A stretch of 64,000 nucleotides of DNA from Rhynchosporium graminicola (lineage: Eukaryota > Ascomycota > Leotiomycetes > Helotiales > Ploettnerulaceae), in NCBI GenBank assembly GCA_900074885.1, contig FJUW01000017.1, forward strand, positions 317,933-381,932, read 5' to 3'. Shown in pieces: positions 11,697 through 23,400 of the stretch. Each line of letters starts with the position of its first letter. Position 1 is the first letter of the stretch. Made by a program: the position numbers and the translations under genes. The notes below the pieces were generated by a model. That model was not told the origin of the DNA. It saw nothing but the letters and a program-made list of their open reading frames with translations, and made no database searches.

Positions 11697-12823
11697 ATGA
11701 GTATTTTCTTCAAACTTGTTTGTTACTATGTCTTGACTTGGAGTGTTGTTGCCCAAGGTATAAAGGATCAGTTTTCATTGACTCAGGTATCCTCTGTTGT
11801 CATTTGATGCTGACATCATTGCAGACACAGCAGATCCATGTTCCTTTACTCTCATACGGGGTCCAAATCGTCCCACAGTGGTCGCAAATCAAACGGACGT
11901 TGTTCGGATCTCGCCCTGCAAAATCATATATGGGAACGTTCTTATACAGACGAACGACCTGATCTCCCTACCGAATCTAGTGACCGTTCAAGGAGACATA
12001 AGAATATAGAACTCTGAAAAAGGTCCGGGTCTGACACCAAAAGCCGGCTTCCAGCGTCTGGAACAAATCACGGGAGGTTTGGCCATCAGAAGTTCGCTGC
12101 TTACGACTTTGACACTCCCATCTCTCACGAATACAACTTCCATTTGTTCTTCAAACCTCACTGCTCGTGGTGACTTGGACTCAAGCGAAGCCATCAAAAG
12201 CATATTTATCGAGCAGCTCAATATCAGTAGTCTGGATTTTGGACGACTTTGGGGAGTATCAACGATAAATGTACACTTTGCCAATAACGGAAATTTCTGG
12301 CCCTTTGGCAGCGAGGGTGGGAATCCGGGTGACTAGCGATGCGGAGGAAGTCGTATTCGCCTCTAGTTTATACGATACCGACATGACCACTTTCTACATT
12401 CAAGGTTTCAAGACCATCGAGTTTTCTGCTCAGAATTTGACATCGCTCCAGGTAATCGATATCCCGAAAATCAGATACCTTCGGCTATATGGAATAGAAC
12501 GAATAGGCAACGGTCGTCAACTCGAATCCGGTGGCCTTGTGGTCAGGAATAACGAAATTAGAGCAGATAAAGTCTCGGGATTAAAATGCCAAAATTGGCA
12601 TCAGCGCCGCCATCGCTGTCCTCTTTACTCTCGTTCTTTGCCTAGAGATGTTTCGCAGCCCGCGGCGAGCTTGGTTCCTGTGGAAAGGACTGGAGATAGG
12701 ATGGCTGGGAATTTGTGGTCGAAAGAGGTGTCGCCTATGTCAGCTGTTTCTGATGCTGCGCCGGCTCAGGTTCATCATGATTCTTGTGCCCGAAGTCCCG
12801 CACCACCAGACTACACGCCATAA
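11697..12823 (+). pseudogene. Decayed receptor-L-domain (Ecm33/Sps2-like) surface protein
   Basis: An ATG at 11697 opens a 20-residue signal-peptide-like segment (MSIFFKLVCYYVLTWSVVAQ). An intron at 11758-11824 joins it to a Cys-containing start (DTADPCSFTLIRG) and to leucine-rich turns typical of the receptor L-domain family, such as LPNLVTVQGDIRI, RLEQITGGLAIR and LTTLTLPSLTN. An in-frame TAG at 12007-12009 interrupts the frame, which then resumes with the same kind of repeats. The pattern next shifts to the frame of 12269 (FKTIEFSAQNLTSLQVIDIP), then to the frame of 12591 for a membrane helix (ISAAIAVLFTLVLCLEMF), then back for a Ser/Pro-rich tail. The TAG cannot be removed by any intron I can place; introns for the other shifts are conceivable but unsupported. 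Intact relatives are cell-wall or membrane glycoproteins. Confidence 0.6.
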
Positions 12824-12836
12824 ACTCTGTTGTTGA

Positions 12837-14306
12837 TCTCCCCGCTGTATATCGGGTATGCTCTCGATATTTGTGAGGCTTTGGCAATCCTTAAGGTGTC
12901 AAGGCCGGAATAATCACATCTCACATTTGACAGACAGGTATCCCCTTGTTATAGATGATTCGTCTTCTAGCGGAAGATGTAAAAACGACAACAAATCAGT
13001 TAGAGTACTTCTACATGGTAGTGTCTTGTTCGACTTGCAATACCGGTAATCTGCTCTCGGTATTCGCCTAGCTCGTCTATCATGAACTCAATACATCAAT
13101 TGTGGGGTCATCATTTGAGGGGCGTGGATGTGGCGTTGGGCCTACCAATCAACCTGGCGTTTTGGAGCCACCTCCACCATGGATTTTATATGTACGCATA
13201 TCTCTAGATCGCGTAACCTGCCAGTCTCCGGGTTGCATGTCGTCGGGGTCGGGCAGCGCTGTCTAGTAGTATTATGTGAGTCTCTTGAGTCAGGTGGCAA
13301 ATGCAGTGTCTGCTCTAATGGACAAGTCTCTATTCGTTTTGATTTTGTTTATCCGGTTTGATTTTATTTATCAATAAAAGGGTTAGCACTTGCCAGGAAT
13401 CTGATGATCAAATCACAGTAGAAGATTAAGCCTTTTGGCACGTGTTAGGCAATTTGAGAGGCTTTTACTTCCTAGTGGAATACGCCGAGATTCTGGAGGT
13501 GGACCGGCTATTAGCGTTTATGGACTGGGGTTAAGATTTCTATCCTCTTGCGGACATCTTACAAATTTGTCCTTATCATACTTCGAGTTAAAGGCTGGTG
13601 CTATATGAGAGACGGCACTTCGCCAATCAGCGCATGCGGAACGATCCGAGGGCAGAAACACTATCTAACATTTGAAAAACGAGGGCTGAGAGTGTTTCCA
13701 GCTATCGTGGTCCAGAGTGATTCAAGAGCTCTTTTGGCTACGAGAGCTGCTAAAGCATCATCCTCATATGCTCCAGCCAGCCTGGAGCTACCACATGGCA
13801 GCCTTAAGTACGGATTGTATTTTGAGCCAGATAGAGGGTACCAGCAGTGAATCACAATTTCGGATCTATGCCTTCTTCGGCCCTTCTAGCTTTGTGGACA
13901 ACCCAGCAGGTTCTCATGGTGCAAAGGTTCATCAAGGCTTATTGGGCGAGGTTGACTATCTCCGTAAGTATGGAAATATTCCCAGCAGAATCTTTATAAT
14001 CGCCAGGATCTGTGCCAGTCGATCGATGGCTCGACCCCATACCAACATGATTGGCTGACATTGTATGCTTTCACATACGGAGTAAGACAGCACCAACTAT
14101 TATTGGTTGTATATCAAGACAGGCACACTAGGAAGTTGCATGGGACCTCATCACTCCCGCGAGCTGAGCATTTGACAAACCCTGTCTGCGCGTACTTATT
14201 TATATACTTTCATGTCCCGACCGCTCCATAGATAAACATCAATAGGGCGTTATTCTCGTCGCGTCCCTTCAAGCTCCTCCCGATATTCTTACAGAAGTAT
14301 ACCAAG
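12837..14306. other. Spacer with one coding-like fragment
   Basis: No complete gene is visible. Between about 13717 and 13965 a plus-strand frame reads without stops through a compositionally normal peptide containing WLRELLKHHPHMLQPAWSYH and FFGPSSFVDNPAGSHG. It ends at a strong donor-like site (GTAAGTAT, about 13964). I do not recognise it and find no start exon; it may be a gene remnant. The last about 110 bp hold an AT-rich TATTTATATA (14197-14206) upstream of the peptide transporter. Confidence 0.4.
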
Positions 14307-16437
14307 ATGACTGGAGCAACTGATGATCTTGCCGTCGGGCAAAACCATGAACCATCAATCACAGCTTCGCCAGATTTCGAGAAGCATGAAGAATCAACAT
14401 CTGCCGACAAGATTGCTCATTCCCTCGTAGTTGAAGGCAAGGCCACGACATCTGCACACACAACTCGCTTCTACGATTCTGACTCCGGTGATGACCAACA
14501 AGGCGAGTATCCTACCGAAGAAGAACTTCACACTCTTCGTAGAGTTGCAGACAGAATCCCATGGAGAGTTTACACACTTGCTTTTGTCGAACTCGTGGAA
14601 CGTTTCTCGTTCTACGGATCGACAGTTGTTTGTAAGTGGAAGCCTGAGCTCCTAAGACGATCTCTACTAACACTATTCAGTCACCAATTTCGTCCAACAA
14701 CCACTTCCTAAAGGTTCAAAGACCGGAGCAGGCCTCAAAGATGGTCAATCTGGCGCACTTGGTAAGGGACAACAAGCATCCACGGGGATTGGAACCTTTA
14801 ACCAGTTTTGGGTGTATTTGATGCCGCTCTTTGGTAAGCCAAACTTCCTACTTCCAATTTCCCATCAACTCTCGAGACTTGTCATATCCTACTTCTGAAA
14901 TATCTTCTAAACGATCCTTCGCTGAATCTACAATTTATAGGTGCATATGTTGCAGATAAATATTTGGGTCGTTACAAGACAATCTGTTATGCTCTTGGCA
15001 TCGCAATTGTCGGTCACATTATCATGGTAATTTCAGCCACTCCGTCTGTCATCGTGCACCCAAGTAGCTCCCTGGGCTGCTTTCTGATCGGTATCATTAT
15101 CATGGGTATCGGAACCGGTGCATTCAAGGTAAAAATTTAAAAAGTTTACATATTTTGCAAGTACGCTAACCTTCGGCTAGCCAAATATCTCTCCCTTGAT
15201 CGTAGAACAACTTGATGTCACAAAATTAATAGTTCGCGAGACAGAAGGCGGCGAGCGAGTGATCATTGACCCAACCGTCACTCAAAGTCGAGTCTACCAC
15301 TACTTCTACCTTTTCATTAATATTGGAGCTCTAGTCGGACAAGTCGGTATGGTATATGCCGAGAAATATGTTGGATTCTGGCTCTCATACCTTTTACCAA
15401 CCATACTCTTGTGCGTATGTCCAATTGTCGTCTGGTACTGCCGCGACAAATACGTGATGGCACCACCGCAAGGTTCTGTCCTCGGAAAGTCAATCAGCCT
15501 CTTCCTCTTCGCTAACAAAGGTCGCTGGTCTATCAATCCCGTCGTAACATACAAACGGCTCTACGACGGCACCTTTTGGGAAGACGTCAAACCCTCTCGC
15601 ATCGAGCCTTCCCGTCGTCCAGCTTGGATGACATTCGACGACCAATGGGTTGATGAAGTCGCGCGCGGTTTCGCAGCCTGCTCAGTCTTCTGCTGGGTCC
15701 CTTTGTACTGGCTAACTTACAACCAATTGAACAACAACCTCACATCCCAAGCCGCCGTCATGAAACTCAATGGTCTCCCCAACGACGTCCTCTCTAACCT
15801 TGACCCCTTCGCACTTATCATCCTCATCCCGCTTTGCGATCTCGTCTTCTGGCCCTTCCTTCGTAAGATGAATATCCGTTTCACACCGATCAAAAAGATA
15901 ACCATGGGCTTCTACACTGGTGCCGCGGCCATGGTATGGGCTGCCGTCGTGCAGGCTTACATTTACAAGAGCTCCATTTGCGGTACAGGAGCTGCCGGAC
16001 TCTTACCTGCTTCTTTAGGTGGAGACGGCGAGACCATGTGTCCACCTGTCGACATCAACGTATGGGCTCAATCAGGTGCCTACATTTTGATCGCCATTTC
16101 CGAAATCTTAGCCTCAATCACAACGCTCGAATACGCGTTCTCCAAAGCGCCGAAGAATATGCGATCGTTAGTAATGTCGTTTAATCTGTTCATGTCTGCT
16201 ATTGCTGCTGCTATCGGGGAAGGCTTTGTGACGCTGTCGGCGGATCCGTTGCTGGTCTGGAATTATGGCACGATGGCTGTTCTGGCGGCGGTTGGCGGAA
16301 CGTGTTTTTGGTTTCAGTATAGAGAGTTGGATAGAGAGGAGGATCATTTGAATATGCTTCCTGCGGGGCATCTGTATAGGGAGAAGGATGAGGAGGCAGT
16401 GACCGAACAGCCGGTTGCGCATGAGATCAAGGAATAG
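14307..16437 (+). CDS. PTR2-type proton-coupled oligopeptide transporter (POT/PTR family)
   Basis: Exons 14307-14631, 14681-14833, 14941-15128 and 15181-16437 encode 640 residues. After a hydrophilic N-terminus of about 90 residues comes the first PTR2 signature (FVELVERFSFYGS), whose ExxER motif takes part in proton coupling. The second signature follows (YHYFYLFINIGALVGQ), and about 12 hydrophobic segments are visible in total. A FKPNISPLIVEQ motif sits at the third exon junction, as in fungal Ptr2. The extracellular Cys-containing loop near CGTGAAGLLP and the cytosolic C-tail are usual for fungal members. The protein imports di- and tripeptides across the plasma membrane. The start is the first ATG after in-frame stops, with an A at -3. 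Confidence 0.93.
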
Positions 16438-17426
16438 GGACTCGGAGGAGTATCCTTCTTTGGACAGTGCTTTTCAGGTGGAGGAATCTCGAGGTGAGGT
16501 TGGGCTGGACGGATGAAGCGATGAGACCATTTGTAATGACATTGTTTCAAGGTTTTACTATTCTTAACTACTTAATGTTAATGGCATCCATATTCGTTTA
16601 TTGCATCTTACCTCGCCTCCTTGTCAAGGCCGACCCAGTTTGTGTCCCGCTCAGGCGTAATTGGGCCAATTTATCTTCTTCGAAAGTAGTAATTAAAGTT
16701 GCACCACTTTGAATGATAAGTTGGTGCCTCGGTCAAAATCATGAAACACTCGTGATATCACACTAAGCAATCTCCTGTCATAAATTCCCTGCATTCGGGT
16801 ATACAATTTAATGCAAGTCGCATGATCAGATCTGGCTAAGGTCCCCCGACTGTGTGATGACATGTTGACAGCCTTAACTGGCATGTTTATCCATTTACAC
16901 TAGCTGACCAGGAAGCGAGCGAGCCAAGCTGACCTTGGCAGTCCAAGTCGGCCCTTTAATAATCCGCATCACATGATCAGAGTTCTACAGGGAGTTTGGT
17001 GCTGCCCACCTCCAGGAAACGCGGTTTCGATGCAGAGTAGAGAAGCTCTTTGGAGCCTTGTCTTGCCCTCATCACCACCGTACATCCGTCGCTCGTACCA
17101 AGCCCTCCCTTCAATACCCGGCCGTTACTTTCTCTGTTATCAGTTCGATCGATTCATCAAAAGCAAAAGCACATTCTTTCCGAATGCAACGACATTTACG
17201 ACTAATAATACTGACGAATCTGCGGTCCAATCCTCGTTGAAGTGTAGTTCATTGATACCTTATTTTGGGCATTTGAGCTTCACGAATTGTCGAGCCTCGC
17301 AAACACGAACGCCGCCCAGAACCACCAAATAGCGACGCAATCGCGACTGCCCACCGGGGGACTTCGCAGTCGAATGAAGAGCCCATTCTGAAGGCTTGCG
17401 CCAGCGCGAATGCAGTTGTCGCAGCC
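16438..17426. other. Intergenic region upstream of TRA1
   Basis: 3' flank of the peptide transporter and promoter region of TRA1. I see no gene. Confidence 0.55.
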
Positions 17427-20400
17427 ATGGCTACCAACACTATTGATCTCGTGTTCCAGCGGTTGAGCGACCCGTCAACAGGTATGTCCTGTCCACGACG
17501 GAGGAAACTCCGGGAGAAGTTCAACGTCTGCGAATATCTGGCAGAACGAAAGCTAACTCATTGCTCCTGCAGATGTCAAGCTCAAAGTCGAGGCCGCGTG
17601 CCAGCTGCGCGATAGCCTTGAGCATTATATCTCCGGCAACATCTACGGGCCCTTTCTGAAGAAACTTGTGCCAATCTTCATTACTATCCTTAAGGGGCCT
17701 CCAGTCTTCATCAGTACATCTAATGAACAGGTTAGCTTTCTCGTACTATGCGGAATGATGGCGGGGTACTGACGTTGTATAGAAACTGCGAAATTGCATC
17801 CTCGAAATCCTGCACCGTTTACCTACAATCCCACCAGAGCCCTTCGAACCATATGCGGAAGAAGTGGTGGACTTGTTGATGACTTTGATCCGAGTTGACA
17901 ACGAAGAGAATGCTACGCTATGCGTCAAGACGATTATGGATATCATGCGGCATCAGACTAAAGTGCTGACGGAGAAAGTCCAGCCTTTCCTCAGCCTCAT
18001 CCAGGAGTTGTTTGACCAAATGGAATCTGTGGTCAGAGACCAACTTGACAACCCCTCGCCCAATGTCCCGTCGACGCCGGGTAGTTCGCAGACATTTCAG
18101 AACTCTCCTCGGCCTGGCTCTCCGGTAGCCTCAGTGTCGGATTTGGGAGCAGACCCTCAGCAACAGACCCGTCCATTGCTGAAGGGCATGCAGTCGTTCA
18201 AGGTCCTTGCAGAGTGCCCCATCATTGTCGTATCAATATTCCAGGCATACCGCACAACAGTTGCCCACAATGTCAAAATCTTCGTCCCGTTGATCAAGAG
18301 CGTTCTGTTGTTGCAAGCCAAACCTCAGGAGCAGGCGCATGCTGATGCTGCCGCTAAGGGAACTATATTTACAGGAGTCAGCCCTAATATCCGGAATCGG
18401 GCAGCCTTCGGCGAATTCATTACAGCCCAGGTCAAGACCATGAGCTTTTTGGCATATCTACTTCGAGTGTATTCTCAGCAACTTCAAGATTTCCTGCCCA
18501 CACTTCCGAATATCGTCGTTCGATTACTGAAGGACTGCCCTCGTGAGAAGTCTGGTGCGAGGAAAGAACTTCTGGTTGCTATTCGACATATCATTAATTT
18601 CAACTTTCGCAAGATCTTCTTGACAAAGATCGATGAGCTTCTAGATGAGAGAACACTTATTGGAGACGGGCTAACTGTGTACGAGAATATGCGCCCACTT
18701 GCATACAGTATGCTTGCCGACTTGATACATCATGTCCGAGATGCCCTTGAACCACAGCAGATTCGGAGGACAGTGGAAGTTTATACCAAGAATCTGCAGG
18801 ACAGCTATCCTGGTACCAGCTTTCAGACCATGAGTGCCAAGCTCCTTCTGAATATGGCTGAGTGTATTGCGAAGATGCCAAATAAGACCGACGCTCGCCA
18901 CTACCTAATCATGATCCTGAACGCAATCGGAGACAAGTTCGCGGCCATGAACAGGCAGTACCCTAACGCTGTGAAGATGTCAAAGTTGTACGCACAGCAG
19001 TCACTTGATGCATCGCCCGATGATTACCTCGCAGACAAGGACCACCCGCCAGACTGGGACGAGACAGATATCTTCACAGCTATGCCAATCAAAACAGCAA
19101 ATCCCCGAGATCGAGGAGCGGATCCAGTGGCCGACAATAAGTTCCTCTTCAAAAACCTCATGAATGGATTGAAAAACACTTTCTACCAGTTGAAGGCCTG
19201 TAACGTCGGTGCACCTATTGATCCTGCAAATGCTCCCGCGCATTGGCAGGATGTGTCATATGGCTTCACAGCCGAAGAAGTACGGGTTGTGATCAAACTC
19301 TTTCGCGAAGGAGCTTATGTCTTCCGGTACTATGAAATCGAAAAGCCATCCACAGATGCACAGTACTCCTCACCTGTCGAGTTCATGGCCAACCACTACA
19401 TGATATCAAGTAGCAAAGAAGAGAAGGACCTTCTAGAAACTTTCGCTACCGTTTTTCATTGCATCGATCCTGCTACTTTTCATGAAGTCTTTCACGAGGA
19501 GATTCCCAAGCTCTACGAAATGATCTTCGAGCACACAGCACTCCTGCACGTGCCGCAATTCTTTCTAGCAAGTGAGGCCACCTCACCTAGTTTCGCAGGT
19601 ATGCTTCTTCGATTCCTGATGGACAGAATTGACCAGGTGGGTACGGCCGATGTCAAGAAGTCATCCATTCTTCTCCGATTATTTAAGCTTGCATTCATGG
19701 CGGTCACCTTATTTTCGAACCAGAACGAGCAAGTGCTGCTCCCACATGTTCTTGATATTGTCACCAAATCCATTGAGCTTTCGACCACTGCCGAAGAGCC
19801 AATGAATTACTTTTTGCTCTTGCGGTCACTCTTTCGCAGTATTGGTGGTGGAAAATTTGAGCACCTCTACAAGCAGATCCTTCCTCTACTCGAGATGCTG
19901 TTGGAAGTGCTGAACAACTTGCTCTTAGCTGCGAGAAAGCCTGCCGATCGTGATCTTTATGTGGAACTGTGTCTTACCGTCCCAGCGAGATTGAGCAATT
20001 TGCTTCCCCATCTGAGCTATCTAATGCGACCTTTGGTTGTAGCACTGAGGGCTGGGTCTGACCTTGTCGGACAAGGTTTGCGGACTCTGGAACTATGTGT
20101 GGATAACTTGACGGCTGACTACCTGGATCCCATCATGGCCCCCGTGATTGATGAACTTATGACTGCCCTCTTCGATCACCTGAGACCTACACCTTATAGC
20201 CACTTCCATGCTCATACTACTATGAGAATCCTTGGAAAGCTCGGAGGTCGCAACCGAAAGTTCATGACTGGAGCTCCAGCACTCACGTTCATGGAATTCT
20301 CGGATGACCGAACCAGTTTTGACCTCAAGCTTATCGGGTCGAAGAAAGACAGAGCATTCCCTGCTGAACTTGGCATTGACCTTGCCATCGGAAAGCTCAT

Positions 20401-23400
20401 GGAAGTGGCTAAGGGACCTGCTGCCAAGAAAACAGATGCTTATTACAAGAAGCAAGCTCTGCATCTGGTGAAGACTCAGCTCAAGCTCCGCCTTGGTGTC
20501 GACAATCTTCCAGAGGACTTCGGTCGACTAGTACGCCTCCAGGCCCAAGATCTTTTAGCCAGGAAATGCGACGCTGACCTTTCGGTATTTGAAGCGTCGG
20601 ATAAAGTGCGATCGGTCTCGAAAAAGGAAGGCCAGGACTTGATGCTCAAGAAGCTCATAAAGGCGACTATCTTTGCTGTTTCGTTGCCTGAATTTGCAGC
20701 GGAAGCCACGAGTCTGCTGACGAACATCTGCAAGCATCTCACTATCCTGGAACTTGGAAGGTCGTTAGCCGAAATGAAGCAAAAGACTCTTCCGTTCGAT
20801 GTGAAGGCTGGGGAAGGCCCTCTCTGCATCGACAGTAGGGTTCTTGGTGACGCAATTGTTGAGTGCTTATCTTCGGATATGACAGAAGTACGAGACGCTG
20901 CTCAAATTGCGATTAGGCAAGTATTTGACACAACTGCCACAATCTTTGGGTCGAATAACGAAATCTATCGCTTATCGTTCTTCGGGTACCTGAGCAGCCT
21001 CTTCTGCCACAATTGCTACGAAGAAGAGTGGTTCTCTAAGGCAGGTGGAAGTCTTGGTATCGACTTCCTCATCACCAAGATTAATATGGGTGATGTATGG
21101 ATCCATGATCGTCAAATCGAATTTGTCAAGGCTCTTATGTATGTGATCAAGGACATGCCACCTGATCTGCCTGCAAAGACTCGAAGGGGCGCTCAAAAAA
21201 CCCTGGAACTTCTCCTTCATCGATGCTCTAAGAATGTTTCCAAGGACGACCTCCAACTCCCGGCCCCAGCACAGTCTGGTCAGCAAGTTCGCCCTTCCAA
21301 ACTTTACCAGCTCTGTGCCTTCTTGAATGTGGAATTGTGTCACATGAACCGTCATGTTCGAGAAGCAACGAAACAAGCTTTGGAGATTATCTCGAAGGCA
21401 ATTGGTGCAGAGGTCCACGAACTTCTTGAGCCAACCAAGGACCGTTGTACGCAGCCGATATATGCCAAGCCTTTGCGTGCTCTGCCGTTTGGAGTCCAAA
21501 TCGGCTTCATCGATGCTATCACATACTATTTAGGACTCAAAACGGACTTCCTTGTGTTTGACGATCACTTAAATCGACTTCTGATGGAGTCTTTGGCACT
21601 TGCTGATGCTCCAGACGAATCTTTAGCAGGGAAGCCAGCCGAGCATCGGACTCACGAGTCCATCATTAATCTACGAGTAGCTTGCATTAAGCTCTTAACA
21701 ATCGCCATGGGCTTCGACGAGTTCCAAAAGGGGCCTGTCAACCCCACCCGCACCAAGATCGTATCGGTTTTCTTCAAGTGCTTGTACTCGGACTCCAAGC
21801 AGACTATCGAGGCTGCAAACGATGCTTTGAAGAAAGTCCTCATTCAGACAACCAAGCTACCGAAGGATTTGCTCCAGAACGGTCTTCGCCCGGTGCTCGC
21901 CAATCTCCAAGATCCACGACGTCTTAGCACTCACGGTCTTGACGGCCTCGCTAGACTGCTGCAGCTCTTGACTACATATTTCAAGGTCGAAATTGGTTCC
22001 AGGCTACTCGATCATATCAAGGTCCTGGCTGATCCGAACATTCTACAGCGGATCTCCTTCACGCTCATTGAGCAGAACGAGCAGATGCGAATTATCGCCG
22101 CCGTCTTCAATATCTTCCACCTTCTTCCACCGGCTGCAGAACAGTTCAAGGAACGCCTCATTGAGACCGTTTTAGACCTTGAGGAGAAGCTCCGCAGGAC
22201 TCGATATAGTCCTTTCCGTACGCCTCTGTATAAGTATCTAAATCGATATCCGCGAGAAGTGTGGATGATGCTTCTGGGCAAGATTGAGGATCAGAAGTAT
22301 GGACGTTTCTTAGCTCAGGTTCTCGAACACCCCGAGAGTGGTCCCCTCCGAGAAGTGGTTGTAGGTAGTGTAGAATCTCTCATCAAGAATTGCGGCGATA
22401 TGGGAGCTGAGAATAAGGAAACTCGATATGCAGCCGTCATCAATTCCATCAGCATCATGCACTCCATTTCGAATTTCGAGAAAGACAAGACCAAGGAGTG
22501 GATGGATAAGAAGGAGAACATGGCCTGGTTCAAGATGGTGGGGCAGAATCTAGAGCTCCACCTCCGGACAAACACACTTCCTCCGAATCTGAGGCTTGCT
22601 GCCGAGCAGGCTGGAGAACAGCTCATGTCCATCCTTACCAAGTTCCTCGAATACCATCCTGGCGATCTCGATGAGCTCTTCAAACTGGTTGACTTGGTTA
22701 CCGGTGAGAAGCTGAGGCTTAGCCAGACTCTCATCAAGTACATATACGATCGAATCATTAATTCTGAGTCTACTGATTACTGGAAAACCGTCGTCATGAG
22801 ATCCTTGGAAGTTTACGCCGGCAAGTCAGCTTCACAAAAGACCAAGACATTCTTACTTCATAATCTGGTCAATCCCATACTTGCGATGGACGTTATGAGA
22901 ACCGGGAAACAAGCGTCCCCGTCAAAAGGCACTCGTTTGATGGACAAGGCCGTGATTGAGTCCATCCATACGAAGATATGGAAGGTCAGCTCTGGAGACT
23001 CTAACGACGATCTCACGCAGCCGGGTATCGATCATACTCGTATGGAAGTATTGCAGCTGACAGCTATGCTTGTCAAATACCATCATGCAATCTTGCAGGA
23101 TGCTCGAAAGGATATCATCAAATTCGGCTGGACCTACATCCGCCTGGAGGATGTCATCAACAAGCACGCTGCATACGTGGTGATTGGCTATTTCATCGCG
23201 CACTATGAGACTCCAGCGAAGATTGTTCAGCAAGTCTACTTTTCGCTCTTAAAGACCAATCAGAATGAAGGTCGTGCACTAGTCACTCAAGCCTTGGAAT
23301 TGATCGCCCCTGTTCTTCCAAAGCGCTGCAGTCCTGGTCCTGGAGATCGCAACCCTGTCTGGGCAGCAGCTCCTCGGCGCATTCTATCTGAAGAGGGTCA

